A stretch of 11,498 bases of DNA from CAYJKB01 sp964370625 (GCA_964370625.1 CAYJKB010000054.1:1-11498), one strand, 5' to 3'; shown: positions 1 to 6,614, numbered from the stretch's first letter. Translations and numbers: made by a program. Notes: generated by a model from the letters alone, not told the origin.

Positions 1-6
1 AAGTAT

Positions 7-44
7 AAAAAAAGGGGGGTGTGTCGCAATCAGACACACCCCCC
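7..44 (-). terminator. Intrinsic terminator of the MATE gene
   Basis: A perfect 12-bp stem is formed by 14-25 and 33-44 with a 7-base loop. Its base is six consecutive G-C pairs. Read on the minus strand, the stem is followed at once by seven T residues (complement of A7-A13), the classic intrinsic terminator layout. It lies 17 bases past the stop of the minus-strand MATE gene, so it should end that transcript. The plus-strand side has no T-run, so it is probably not bidirectional. Confidence 0.93.
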
Positions 45-61
45 TAAAACAAATCAGGGAT

Positions 62-1450
62 TTATTTTGAAAGTTTATCTTTTTTAAATGATGTTGGCAT
101 ATCAACTGTAATATTATTAATCCAAGCACCAGATTTCATTCTAAAACTTATAATCAAAGATTTCACCATTTCATCTATAATTTTAGAGATAAAGATAATC
201 CATAAATTGCTGGTAATAGAAGTTATTAAAAACGCAAGCCCAAGCCCACAAATCCAAATAGAACTAGCATCGACAATCATTCCGAATTTGGTATCACCAC
301 CAGCTCGCATAAGTCCTATAAGCATTGTATAAAATAGGGATAAAAACGGAGTTCTAATAGCTAAAATTACAAAGAAAATTGAAAGTACATGTTTTGTGTA
401 ATCAGATACTTCAAAAATATCTACAATAAATGGAGAAGATAATACAAGCGCAATACCCATAATAATTCCAACAACTACAGCAACACCAATAAGAGTTCGT
501 GCATAACTTTTAGCCTTATCAAAATTATTTTTGCCGATTTCACCACCGACCATAACACAAGCAGCATCACCTACACCACGTCCGAATACTGCAAATAATC
601 GCTCAACATTTACTCCGATAGAATAAGCTGCAACAACTTCTTCGCCAAATTTATCATAAACTATAGGATATAACGCACTTGCTGTACCCCAAAATAGCTC
701 ATTTAACACAACAGGACCTGCATAATGAACATAGTCCTTTGTGATTTTGCGTGATGGTCTAAAATATTTTGCAAAATCAACTTTGTAAAATGTGCTTTTT
801 CTGCTATAAACTACAGCGATGAAAAATTCCACAATACGTGCGATAAGTGTGCCTAGAGCTGCACCAGCGACTTCCATTCTTGGAAAACCTAAAAGTCCAA
901 AGATGAAAATAGAGTTTAGCACCACGTTTAAAATTGCTGTTATCAGCGAAAATATAAATCCTGTAGTAGCATTACCCATGCTTCTGTGTGCTGAAAATAG
1001 CATTTGTGAAAAAACACTTATTGGAAAAGCAAATGAAGCTATAGTCATATATTCGGCTGCAAGCACTCGTAAATGATGTGACTTTGTAAAGAAGCTCATT
1101 ATCTCATAGGGAAATAAAAAGGTCACAAGAGCAAAACCTAATGCAATTATAAAAGCTATTATACTAGCAATACCGACAACTTGGTTAATTGTATCTCTAT
1201 CACCTTTACCATGATATTGACTAATTAGCACAGATGCACCACTTTGTGTTCCAAAGATAATAAGTGTTAAGATAAAAAATGGTGAATTTGCAAAAGTTGC
1301 AGCAGCAATTTCGCTTTCGCCGATTAAGCCTAAGAAAAATGTGTCAGTTACGGAAAGAGAAAAAGATATAAGACTTTGCCCTGCTATTGGAAAAGCTATA
1401 AGTGCAAGTGTTTTATAAAATTTACTATCTTGACGAAATGCAGAAAACAA
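62..1450 (-). CDS. MATE family efflux transporter
   Basis: A 462-residue polytopic membrane protein with about twelve hydrophobic segments, the usual size and layout of MATE (NorM/DinF-like) exporters. The N-terminal stretch with a proline in the first membrane segment (IAFPIAGQS, near residue 20) and the following SVTDTFFLG fits the family, as does the pseudo-twofold repeat in which the second half starts near residue 240. Family members export drugs, toxins or metabolites from the cytoplasm using a sodium or proton gradient; the substrate cannot be read from sequence. The start is a TTG at 1450-1448, chosen because a G-rich Shine-Dalgarno (complement of 1458-1465) sits seven bases upstream. 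The gene has its own promoter and terminator and is divergent from an XRE regulator, which may control it (inference). Family call is confident; subfamily and substrate are not. Confidence 0.88.
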   Translation of the reverse strand: MFSAFRQDSKFYKTLALIAFPIAGQSLISFSLSVTDTFFLGLIGESEIAAATFANSPFFILTLIIFGTQSGASVLISQYHGKGDRDTINQVVGIASIIAFIIALGFALVTFLFPYEIMSFFTKSHHLRVLAAEYMTIASFAFPISVFSQMLFSAHRSMGNATTGFIFSLITAILNVVLNSIFIFGLLGFPRMEVAGAALGTLIARIVEFFIAVVYSRKSTFYKVDFAKYFRPSRKITKDYVHYAGPVVLNELFWGTASALYPIVYDKFGEEVVAAYSIGVNVERLFAVFGRGVGDAACVMVGGEIGKNNFDKAKSYARTLIGVAVVVGIIMGIALVLSSPFIVDIFEVSDYTKHVLSIFFVILAIRTPFLSLFYTMLIGLMRAGGDTKFGMIVDASSIWICGLGLAFLITSITSNLWIIFISKIIDEMVKSLIISFRMKSGAWINNITVDMPTSFKKDKLSK

Positions 1451-1531
1451 TAAATTACCCCCCCTAAAAAACTATGTAAAAATCAAAAAAATAGACGATT
1501 TTTAGCGTTCATCTAAATATAATGCTATGAT

Positions 1532-1560
1532 ATTCTAACACAAAAAACAATGGTTTACAA
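1532..1560 (-). promoter_or_regulatory. Sigma-A type promoter of the MATE gene
   Basis: On the minus strand, TTGTAA (complement of 1555-1560) and TAGAAT (complement of 1532-1537) are separated by exactly 17 bases. A TG lies one base upstream of the -10 box (extended -10). Transcription would start near 1525, leaving a leader of about 75 bases before the TTG start. Confidence 0.65.
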
Positions 1561-1652
1561 GTGTGATATTAGAATAAAAATACAATGTTATAACTATCTT
1601 TTCAAAGTGCAAAATATGTCATGATTAATAGATTTTTTTTAAAAATATGCCG

Positions 1653-1680
1653 TATTTGTAAAATTAACACTTTACAAATA
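1653..1680. promoter_or_regulatory. Putative operator: perfect 10-bp inverted repeat
   Basis: TATTTGTAAA (1653-1662) and TTTACAAATA (1671-1680) are perfect inverse complements separated by 8 bases. The right arm contains the whole -35 hexamer of the regulator's promoter (1671-1676). Symmetry over a -35 box directly ahead of an XRE gene suggests an autorepression site. No T-run follows, so a terminator is unlikely. A related TTTACAA (1554-1560) lies in the -35 region of the divergent MATE promoter, which could allow joint control. Binding is inference. Confidence 0.55.
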
Positions 1681-1699
1681 ATATAACTTTTTGTATAAT
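1671..1699 (+). promoter_or_regulatory. Sigma-A type promoter of the XRE regulator gene
   Basis: TTTACA (1671-1676) and a perfect TATAAT (1694-1699) are 17 bases apart. The expected start near 1706 gives a leader of about 80 bases. The -35 box lies inside one arm of the inverted repeat at 1653-1680. Confidence 0.72.
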
Positions 1700-1786
1700 C
1701 ATTGATGTAGATTGCATTAAGGCGATGTTAAAATTGCTTTAGTATAAACTCATTATAAAGATATAAATACAGGGGAGACGATATAT

Positions 1787-2485
1787 ATGTCGAGTGATTT
1801 TTCAAGAACTCTTGCATTATTAAGACGTGAGAAAAAAATCAGCCAACGAAAAGCAGCGACAGAATTATCTGTATCACAAGCACTTTTATCACATTATGAA
1901 AATGGATTAAGAGAACCAGGACTTTCTTTTGTAGCAAAAGCTGCAGATTTCTATGGAGTATCTTGTGATTATTTATTGGGCAGAAGTATGACACCAGAAG
2001 GTTCTGCTGTGTCAGCTGAACAAATTCCAGATTTAACGCAGACAAAAGACAATGTATTAAAAGGCAGTGTTTCAGCCATGCTACATAAGAAGCTTTTAGT
2101 AAATTCTGTGGCAGTGTTAATTGAACTTGCTGCAAGATTTGGATCAAAACAACTTATTTCAGAAATTTCAACTTATTTATCACTTGCGATATATAATATG
2201 TTCCGCTCGCTTTATAGTGCTGGTGACTTAAATGATGAAGCCGCATTTAGAACGGATATAAACGATTCTCAGGCACTTTGTGATTGCAGAATGAAAATGG
2301 CAAGCCTTAGAGTCTTTAAAGCCTCACGTGGGCTGTCTGGATTCGGGGTGACCGCTGAAGACGTTAAACAAGTTGATATGAGCCCTAAAAGCATTTCGGC
2401 AGACTTTCCAGGGATTTCTCAATCACTGTTTTCTTTGCTTCAAACAACAACAGAAACTATTACAAAAATAGAAGATGATAAGTAA
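1787..2485 (+). CDS. XRE-family helix-turn-helix transcriptional regulator
   Basis: 232 residues. Residues about 5-65 form a Cro/C1-type HTH: an RTLALLRREKKISQRKAA opening helix, then a recognition region around LSVSQALLSHYENGLREP, then the LSFVAKAADFYGVSCDYLLG tail typical of XRE proteins. Residues about 90-230 look mostly helical (VAVLIELAARFG, EISTYLSLAIYNMF) and match no ligand or peptidase domain I recognise; they may serve dimerisation or sensing. The ATG start is supported by AGGGGAG (1771-1777) nine bases upstream. It probably controls its own promoter through the inverted repeat over the -35 box, and perhaps the divergent MATE gene; both are inferences. The tRNA operon promoter begins about 60 bases after the stop. 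Confidence 0.87.
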   Translation: MSSDFSRTLALLRREKKISQRKAATELSVSQALLSHYENGLREPGLSFVAKAADFYGVSCDYLLGRSMTPEGSAVSAEQIPDLTQTKDNVLKGSVSAMLHKKLLVNSVAVLIELAARFGSKQLISEISTYLSLAIYNMFRSLYSAGDLNDEAAFRTDINDSQALCDCRMKMASLRVFKASRGLSGFGVTAEDVKQVDMSPKSISADFPGISQSLFSLLQTTTETITKIEDDK

Positions 2486-2491
2486 GTAAAA

Positions 2492-2546
2492 AACACCTGA
2501 AAAAAACTTTTTTCAAAAAAATAAAAAAAGTTTTTAAAAAAGTGTT
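2492..2546 (+). terminator. Weak candidate terminator or hairpin after the XRE gene
   Basis: 2502-2513 (AAAAACTTTTTT) and 2524-2535 pair perfectly over 12 bases, and flanking AACAC (2492-2496) can pair with GTGTT (2542-2546). The stem is almost all A-T, and the following tract is A-rich rather than T-rich, so termination is doubtful. The outer arm runs into the -35 box of the tRNA promoter, so the structure could instead insulate or affect that promoter. Confidence 0.35.
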
Positions 2547-2573
2547 GACAAATAGGCAAGACCATGATAAGAT
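2545..2573 (+). promoter_or_regulatory. Promoter of the tRNA-Thr/tRNA-Tyr operon
   Basis: A perfect TTGACA (2545-2550) and TAAGAT (2568-2573) are separated by 17 bases, with an extended -10 TG at 2565-2566. The predicted start is at about 2579-2581, so the primary transcript would begin at or next to GTTGC (2581). Confidence 0.85.
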
Positions 2574-2580
2574 AAATTAC

Positions 2581-2684
2581 GTTGCTGATAGACACGCTGG
2601 TGTAGCTCAGTTGGTAGAGCAGCTGATTTGTAATCAGCAGGTCGGGGGTTCAAATCCGTCCACCAGCTCCAGACTGTCAGCAAC
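2581..2684 (+). other. Pairing leader and spacer enclosing tRNA-Thr (pre-tRNA clamp)
   Basis: The 11-base leader 2581-2591 (GTTGCTGATAG) can pair fully with 2674-2684 (CTGTCAGCAAC) in the spacer before tRNA-Tyr: ten Watson-Crick pairs and one G-U. It encloses the complete tRNA-Thr, with only four and two unpaired bases between clamp and tRNA. The helix would stack near the acceptor stem and tie the extreme 5' end of the transcript to the inter-tRNA spacer. It may guide processing by RNase III, RNase P or a 3' nuclease. The pairing is visible; the role is inferred. Confidence 0.6.
2596..2671 (+). tRNA. tRNA-Thr (anticodon TGT)
   Basis: A 76-base cloverleaf. The acceptor stem 2596-2602 pairs with 2661-2667, the D arm is 2605-2620, and the anticodon stem 2622-2626 pairs with 2634-2638. 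The loop holds TGT at 2629-2631, reading ACA (and other ACN by wobble) threonine codons. The T loop TTCAAAT is at 2649-2655; its stem has one G-G mismatch (2646/2658), and the opposing G2645 and T2659 make a wobble pair. The CCA end is encoded (2669-2671). It is the first gene of a two-tRNA operon. Confidence 0.97.
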
Positions 2685-2694
2685 ATTTATATTT

Positions 2695-2779
2695 GGGAGA
2701 TTTCCCGAGCGGCCAAAGGGGGCAGACTGTAAATCTGTTGTCTTCGACTTCGGTGGTTCGAATCCACCATCTCCCACCA
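2695..2779 (+). tRNA. tRNA-Tyr (anticodon GTA)
   Basis: An 85-base class II tRNA with a long variable arm, as bacterial tRNA-Tyr has. The acceptor stem GGGAGAT (2695-2701) pairs with ATCTCCC (2769-2775). The anticodon loop CTGTAAA (2727-2733) gives GTA at 2729-2731, reading TAT and TAC. The T arm is GGTGG/CCACC around TTCGAAT. The discriminator is A2776 and CCA is encoded at 2777-2779. It lies 23 bases after tRNA-Thr and just before a strong terminator. Its last 21 bases are repeated at 2897-2917. Confidence 0.97.
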
Positions 2780-2782
2780 TTT

Positions 2783-2811
2783 AAAAAACCATTCGCAAGA
2801 ATGGTTTTTTT
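2783..2811 (+). terminator. Intrinsic terminator of the tRNA operon
   Basis: 2783-2794 pairs with 2799-2810 over 12 bases around a GCAA tetraloop, ending in a run of seven T (2805-2811). It starts four bases after the tRNA-Tyr CCA. A related hairpin with compensatory changes occurs at 2924-2950. Confidence 0.93.
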
Positions 2812-2836
2812 GTTTTTACGTAAAATTGATTTGAAA

Positions 2837-2897
2837 GACGGCTCTTAAATTTGTGCCAGTGGCACAAAGAACCGTCGTGGCTTTTCCGCAGAAAAGC
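2837..2897 (+). repeat. Two adjacent hairpins between the tRNA-Tyr copies
   Basis: The first hairpin spans 2837-2876. GACGG pairs with CCGTC, and the stem continues to an inner TTTGTGCC/GGCACAAA or GTGCC/GGCAC helix closed by AGT. The second, 2880-2886 with 2891-2897, is a perfect 7-bp GCTTTTC/GAAAAGC stem around CGCA. Neither is followed by a T-run. The second overlaps the start of the tRNA-Tyr tail copy, and GTGG (2877-2880) can pair with CCAC in that tail, as if an extra hairpin were inserted in a T arm. The stretch may be a palindromic repeat unit; I cannot test whether it recurs in the genome. Confidence 0.5.
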
Positions 2898-2917
2898 GAA
2901 TCCACCATCTCCAACCA
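2897..2917 (+). pseudogene. Partial duplicate of the tRNA-Tyr 3' end
   Basis: These 21 bases match the last 21 bases of tRNA-Tyr (2759-2779) at 20 positions, including the CCA; the one change is C to A, which breaks one acceptor pair. No acceptor 5' half, D arm or anticodon arm is visible upstream, so it is not a functional tRNA. It is followed, as in the real gene, by a GNRA-loop terminator. It may be the relic of a duplicated tRNA gene, or the far attachment-site copy left by a lost element that had integrated at tRNA-Tyr. Confidence 0.7.
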
Positions 2918-2923
2918 ACTGAT

Positions 2924-2950
2924 AAAATCGTTCGTAAGAGCGATTTTTTT
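2924..2950 (+). terminator. Second intrinsic terminator, related to the tRNA operon terminator
   Basis: 2924-2933 pairs with 2938-2947 (one T-G wobble) around GTAA, followed by T to 2950. Loop and stem align with the terminator at 2783-2811. Two stem pairs differ by compensatory change (C-G to T-A, A-T to G-C), showing a selected, diverged copy. It may act as a backup terminator. Confidence 0.85.
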
Positions 2951-3232
2951 ATTTTCAAATAAATTATTTTATTTTTTTAATCTCTTTGCCACTCTCTTGG
3001 CAATCCCCTTTTGCCACAAGGCACAATCTAAACAGTGTAATTAAAAAGGAAATAAATTTTATTTAAAGAATATCCTTTGTCACTGCGTGATACTTCCTGT
3101 AAAGGTGGCAGATAACGGCTGGATTATATCAGTTTTAGTCCATCATTTTGACCTTTAGGAAAGACACAATGAAGATACAGCAAGGGATTGATATTTTATT
3201 AGTTAATATGAATAAAATTTTAATTAAAACTC
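2951..3232 (+). other. Noncoding interval before the pta promoter
   Basis: I see no credible gene on either strand. TTGCCA/TGGCAA with a six-base loop (2986-3003) is a small hairpin, and TTGCCA recurs at 3011-3016 followed by GGCA. The part at 3070-3180 is richer in G and C than its surroundings and could be a decayed remnant of an inserted element, but I recognise nothing in it. Confidence 0.45.
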
Positions 3233-3261
3233 TTGTAATGCAGTAAATAATTGTATATAAT
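3233..3261 (+). promoter_or_regulatory. Sigma-A type promoter of pta
   Basis: TTGTAA (3233-3238) and a perfect TATAAT (3256-3261) are 17 bases apart. The predicted start near 3268 leaves a leader of about 32 bases, too short for a riboswitch. Confidence 0.75.
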
Positions 3262-3299
3262 TGATTTAGTGTTTTAAAATGAAAGGAATGGATATTATC

Positions 3300-4292
3300 A
3301 TGAATTTTTTAGACCAAATGAAATTAAAAGCTAAAAATGATGTAAAAACAATTGTTTTACCAGAATCTTACGAAGAAAGAAACCTAAGAGCTACAGATGC
3401 TATTCTTAAAGAAGGACTAGCTAACATTATCTTAATCGGGAATAAAGCTGAAATCACAGCACTTCACCCAGAACTTGATCTTAGTGGAGCTATCTTTATT
3501 GACCCTGCAAACTATGATAGAATGGGTGAATTTGTAGAATATTTTGCAGAGCTTAGAAAAAGCAAAGGTGTTACAATTGAGCAAGCTCAAAAAGCAATGC
3601 TTGACCCAATGGCGTTTGCTGTAATGCTTGTTAAAAAAGATGTTGCTGATGGTATGGTTGCTGGTGCAATCCATTCAACTGCTGACACTTTAAGACCAGC
3701 TCTTCAAATTTTAAAAACTAAACCAGGTACAGAACTTGTTTCTTCTTTCTTTATCATGGTTTGTGATAAAAAAGAATTTGGTGATGACGGTATTTTAGTA
3801 TTTGCTGACTGTGCATTAAACCAAAATCCAAATTCAGCTGAACTTGCTTGTATTGCTATTGATGCTGCTGCATCTTATGAAGCTTTTGTTGGCAAAGAAG
3901 CTCGTGTTGCTATGCTTTCTCATTCATCAAAAGGCAGTGCTAAACATGCTGATGTTGATAAAGTAGTTGAAGCTACTAAAATCGCTAAAGAAAAAGCTCC
4001 TAGCATTAAACTTGATGGTGAATTACAACTTGATAGTGCTATTGTGCCTAAAGTAGGCGCACAGAAAGCTCCTGACAGCACAGTTGCAGGCAAAGCTAAT
4101 ACTTTAGTATTCCCTGATATTGATGCTGGTAACATCGGCTATAAGCTTGTACAACGCTTTGCAGGTGCTGAAGCTTATGGACCTGTTCTTCAAGGTATCG
4201 CAAAACCTGTAAATGACCTTTCAAGAGGTTGTTCAGCAGAAGATATTGTTGCAGTTGTTGCTCTTACAGCTGTTCAAGCTCAAATGGCTTAA
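3300..4292 (+). CDS. pta: Phosphate acetyltransferase
   Basis: Cytosolic enzyme that interconverts acetyl-CoA plus phosphate with acetyl phosphate plus CoA; with acetate kinase it makes ATP from acetyl-CoA during fermentation. At 330 residues it is a short, single-domain Pta. Visible motifs: VLPES (19-23) followed by YEERNL, the SSKGSAKH segment (209-216), QLDSAIVP (243-250), the FPDIDAGNIGYK signature (271-282), and NDLSRGC (305-311) near the active site. I prefer ATG 3300, which gives the common family start MNFLDQMK. In-frame ATGs at 3279 and 3288 have no suitable ribosome site, whereas AAGGA and GGA (3284-3292) precede 3300. It is monocistronic here with its own promoter and terminator. 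No acetate kinase gene is in the window, so the usual pta-ackA pairing is not seen downstream. Confidence 0.96.
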   Translation: MNFLDQMKLKAKNDVKTIVLPESYEERNLRATDAILKEGLANIILIGNKAEITALHPELDLSGAIFIDPANYDRMGEFVEYFAELRKSKGVTIEQAQKAMLDPMAFAVMLVKKDVADGMVAGAIHSTADTLRPALQILKTKPGTELVSSFFIMVCDKKEFGDDGILVFADCALNQNPNSAELACIAIDAAASYEAFVGKEARVAMLSHSSKGSAKHADVDKVVEATKIAKEKAPSIKLDGELQLDSAIVPKVGAQKAPDSTVAGKANTLVFPDIDAGNIGYKLVQRFAGAEAYGPVLQGIAKPVNDLSRGCSAEDIVAVVALTAVQAQMA

Positions 4293-4310
4293 TTTTATAA
4301 TATATATACT

Positions 4311-4350
4311 AAGTGGGTGTGACGAATTTTGTCACACCCACTTTATTTCT
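4311..4350 (+). terminator. Terminator of pta, possibly shared with the convergent operon
   Basis: A perfect 13-bp stem (4311-4323 with 4331-4343) with a 7-base loop, followed on the plus strand by a T-rich tract. The stop codon of the minus-strand PIN-like gene starts at the edge of the stem (4343-4345), so both transcripts run into it. The minus-strand side is AT-rich without a clean U-tract, so it is weaker in that direction. Its GGGTGTGAC core resembles the GGGTGTGTC of the terminator at 14-44. Confidence 0.88.
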
Positions 4351-4891
4351 TTTCAGATATTAAAGGTTTAATTGCTTTATAAATAATGCCAGTCTTTTCA
4401 GAACCAAATTCTTTCATTAAAGCATTATTAATCCCCTGCTTGGTTTTATATTTTTTGATAAGTGCAATTACTTTTGGCACATCAACTATAGTTGCATCTA
4501 ATACATTTGCTATGTCATCATCAATATTTTTAATATGCTCCATAGATAAATTAGAACATTTACGTATCTTTATATCTTTTTTTTGCCAAAAAGCAGTGAC
4601 AAAATCAAATCCTGTATCATTGCTGACAATAACATATTCCTGCGTTTTATCTTGTGCAATTAAATAGCCAAGATATGTGGCAAGCTGAAAATCCAGTGCA
4701 TTTTTCCCACCTGTTTTAATAGCTATATATTCTTTCATGACATTTGAATGTTCTAGCTTACAGTGAGTTGAAATCGAAATCTTAGATGATTTCTCAGAAT
4801 AAAATATAATTATTTTATCATCTTCAGCAAGATTTTCAAGCCCTATAAATGCATTGTCTGATACATTTTCGAAATCAATTAAAAAATTCAT
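4343..4891 (-). CDS. PIN/NYN-like domain protein, putative RNase
   Basis: 182 residues. The N-terminus MNFLIDFENV places Asp6 on the first strand, as in PIN/NYN nucleases (LIDxEN). Further acidic positions fit a PIN-type metal site: Asp67 in GGKNALDFQLATYLG, and Asp92 and Asp96 in VIVSNDTGFD. The C-terminal part (about 125-182) is lysine-rich and helical and may bind nucleic acid. Family members cut RNA or help RNA processing; the substrate is unknown. No antitoxin-like partner is adjacent, so a toxin-antitoxin role is unlikely. It starts 15 bases after the HD-GYP gene with a modest AGGTAAG site and is probably the last gene of that operon. Domain call fairly sure, activity inferred. Confidence 0.75.
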   Translation of the reverse strand: MNFLIDFENVSDNAFIGLENLAEDDKIIIFYSEKSSKISISTHCKLEHSNVMKEYIAIKTGGKNALDFQLATYLGYLIAQDKTQEYVIVSNDTGFDFVTAFWQKKDIKIRKCSNLSMEHIKNIDDDIANVLDATIVDVPKVIALIKKYKTKQGINNALMKEFGSEKTGIIYKAIKPLISEKK

Positions 4892-4906
4892 ATAATCTTA
4901 CCTATC

Positions 4907-6028
4907 TTAATCATTTACAATTTTAATGCAATATAAATTCTCATCAGTTTGGAAAACTTTGCCATCTAAATCAACAATAGGATATTCTATGTCATTAAAC
5001 ATGATATAGCGAATTGTAGCAAGTGTACCATCGCTTAATAGCACAGATTTACCAATAAATTGTAATGGCATTTTATTTAAAAATAATGTCATTAAATTAG
5101 CATCTAAATGTTTAAAAAAGTTTTGCGAAAACATTGATAAAATCTTAAATGGAGTATTTTCTTCTTTGTAACTACGTTTAGATACCATAGCATCATAAAT
5201 ATCAGAAATTGCTGTGATTTTAGCAAAAAGTGGAATTTCATCACCGAAAATTCCATCAGGATAACCTGTTCCATCATTTTTTTCATGATGATAACGAGCA
5301 GCAACTCGCACTTCTTCAGAAAAAGATTCATCTGCTAATAATAATTTATAAGAATGCTCTGTATGGGATTTTACAATTTGAAACTCCTCATCTGTAAGCT
5401 TGCGAGGTGCGTTTAATATATTTTCAGGAATTTTAGTTTTACCTATATCATGTACAAGTCCTGCTAAAACTAATTCATTAATTTCAGCATCGGATAATTT
5501 AAGCCATTTACCCATAAACCCATTTATAATAGAAACATTAAGACAATGTCGTTCTAAGTCTTCATCCATTGGGCGAGGAGTATTAATACATTGAAGAATA
5601 CTGTTTGCTTCCTCATCATTTATTTTATTAAAAATATCTGTTTTGATATGGTCTACTTGTGCTTGCTGAATTTGCCCAGAAGCTGCACTTTGAGCTAAAA
5701 TAGAATGCACAGAAGTTCTAAAATTTGTATAACCTGTTTGTTGTTCAAGATGTTTCGGCGTTAAAACACCTTTAAGGTCTCTGTTATTAACTATTTCCTC
5801 AAAAGTAGAAATAGATACTTTTACATTTTGTTTGCCAGCATTAAATTTTTTAAGACGCATAATTTTATGTTCGTCTAAAATTTCATCTTTGCGTAGCAAC
5901 ATAACTTTGCCATTAAAATTATAAATACTATCAGGAACGACAAGACCTGGATATAAATAGTCAAAAGCCATTGACACAAATTCTTGATTTTCCAATTTAT
6001 CCACACCCCCAAAAAAACTATTGCTCAA
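4907..6028 (-). CDS. HD-GYP domain protein, probable cyclic-di-GMP phosphodiesterase
   Basis: 373 residues. Residues about 155-315 hold an HD-GYP domain: His161, the HD pair His193-Asp194 in LVHDIGKTKIP, His222, HH at 247-248, the GTGYP signature at 253-257, and Asp276 in SDIYDAM. All expected metal ligands appear present, so hydrolysis of c-di-GMP is plausible. No membrane segment or receiver domain is seen. The N-terminal 150 residues are of a type often found beside HD-GYP domains but not identified, and about 50 residues after the domain may form a small beta unit. The TTG at 6028 overlaps the PilZ gene by 11 bp and has only a weak ribosome site. A TTG at 5995, behind a GGGGGTG run, is an alternative start that would remove 11 residues. 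Coupled translation with the PilZ gene is likely. Confidence 0.9.
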   Translation of the reverse strand: MSNSFFGGVDKLENQEFVSMAFDYLYPGLVVPDSIYNFNGKVMLLRKDEILDEHKIMRLKKFNAGKQNVKVSISTFEEIVNNRDLKGVLTPKHLEQQTGYTNFRTSVHSILAQSAASGQIQQAQVDHIKTDIFNKINDEEANSILQCINTPRPMDEDLERHCLNVSIINGFMGKWLKLSDAEINELVLAGLVHDIGKTKIPENILNAPRKLTDEEFQIVKSHTEHSYKLLLADESFSEEVRVAARYHHEKNDGTGYPDGIFGDEIPLFAKITAISDIYDAMVSKRSYKEENTPFKILSMFSQNFFKHLDANLMTLFLNKMPLQFIGKSVLLSDGTLATIRYIMFNDIEYPIVDLDGKVFQTDENLYCIKIVND

Positions 6029-6614
6029 TTTCTAAAAACTCACAACCATAGTCACAAGTTTCTATATCTTTTTCTGATACTCTAACAACTATACATAATA
6101 CAACCATATCAGAACCATTTATATCAACTGTTGTACGAAAAACGGTACCTAAGAAAAATACACCTGGATATGTACGAATTAATGCACCACTACTTGACAT
6201 GTTAAGAAATAATATGTCAAATGGTTTTCTTAAAGTAACAGATTGATCAGAAATTACAAGTCTGTCAACAAAAGCACTGATATTAACGTCAAAACGTTTA
6301 TGTCTACGTGATTCTTGGTTTGTACCATTATAAATTGCAATTTCTACAGAAGATGAATCATGACTTTTGCGAACAGTCCCCTTATAATTAACGAGTTGTC
6401 CATCAGCAAAAATAATAACAAGTACATGTGAATAACTATTTAGCAACTTGATATCTCTGGAAGATACCATAATTGTATGAAATTGTTTATTATGTGAAAC
6501 TACTTTAGCCTCTAGTCCCTCGCTTTGACCTTCTTTATAATATATTACAGCTCTATTCCCTGTGAAATCGAATGAAGCATCATATACTTTTTCGCTATCC
6601 ATATTGTTTAACAT
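6018..6614 (-). CDS. PilZ domain protein, probable cyclic-di-GMP receptor (YcgR-like)
   Basis: 198 residues. Residues about 10-95 look like the N-terminal beta domain of YcgR/YpfA-type flagellar brake proteins. The PilZ domain begins with RRHKR (103-107), giving the RxxxR motif, and continues to NMSSSG (138-143), matching (D/N)xSxxG. Both c-di-GMP contact motifs are intact, so binding is likely. YcgR-type proteins slow motility or act as general c-di-GMP effectors; no flagellar gene is in this window. The ATG start has a strong GGGGAGGTGAG site six bases upstream. It lies 38 bases after rsmI and overlaps the HD-GYP gene by 11 bp, pairing a receptor with a likely degrading enzyme. Confidence 0.87.
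   Translation of the reverse strand: MLNNMDSEKVYDASFDFTGNRAVIYYKEGQSEGLEAKVVSHNKQFHTIMVSSRDIKLLNSYSHVLVIIFADGQLVNYKGTVRKSHDSSSVEIAIYNGTNQESRRHKRFDVNISAFVDRLVISDQSVTLRKPFDILFLNMSSSGALIRTYPGVFFLGTVFRTTVDINGSDMVVLCIVVRVSEKDIETCDYGCEFLEIEQ

Noticed and set aside
2492..2546. Strong terminator of the XRE gene
   Set aside because: Kept only as a weak candidate: the stem is nearly all A-T and no T-run follows it.
2542..2784. Open frame spanning both tRNA genes
   Set aside because: It lies over two clear tRNAs and their promoter; not a protein gene.
2853..3044. Open frame of 63 codons over the tRNA-Tyr tail copy and second terminator
   Set aside because: It runs through hairpins and a terminator, lacks a ribosome site and shows no protein-like pattern; chance frame.
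4343..4891. Toxin of a type II toxin-antitoxin pair (PIN toxin)
   Set aside because: No small antitoxin gene is adjacent, and the protein is longer than usual VapC toxins and lies in an operon with signalling genes.
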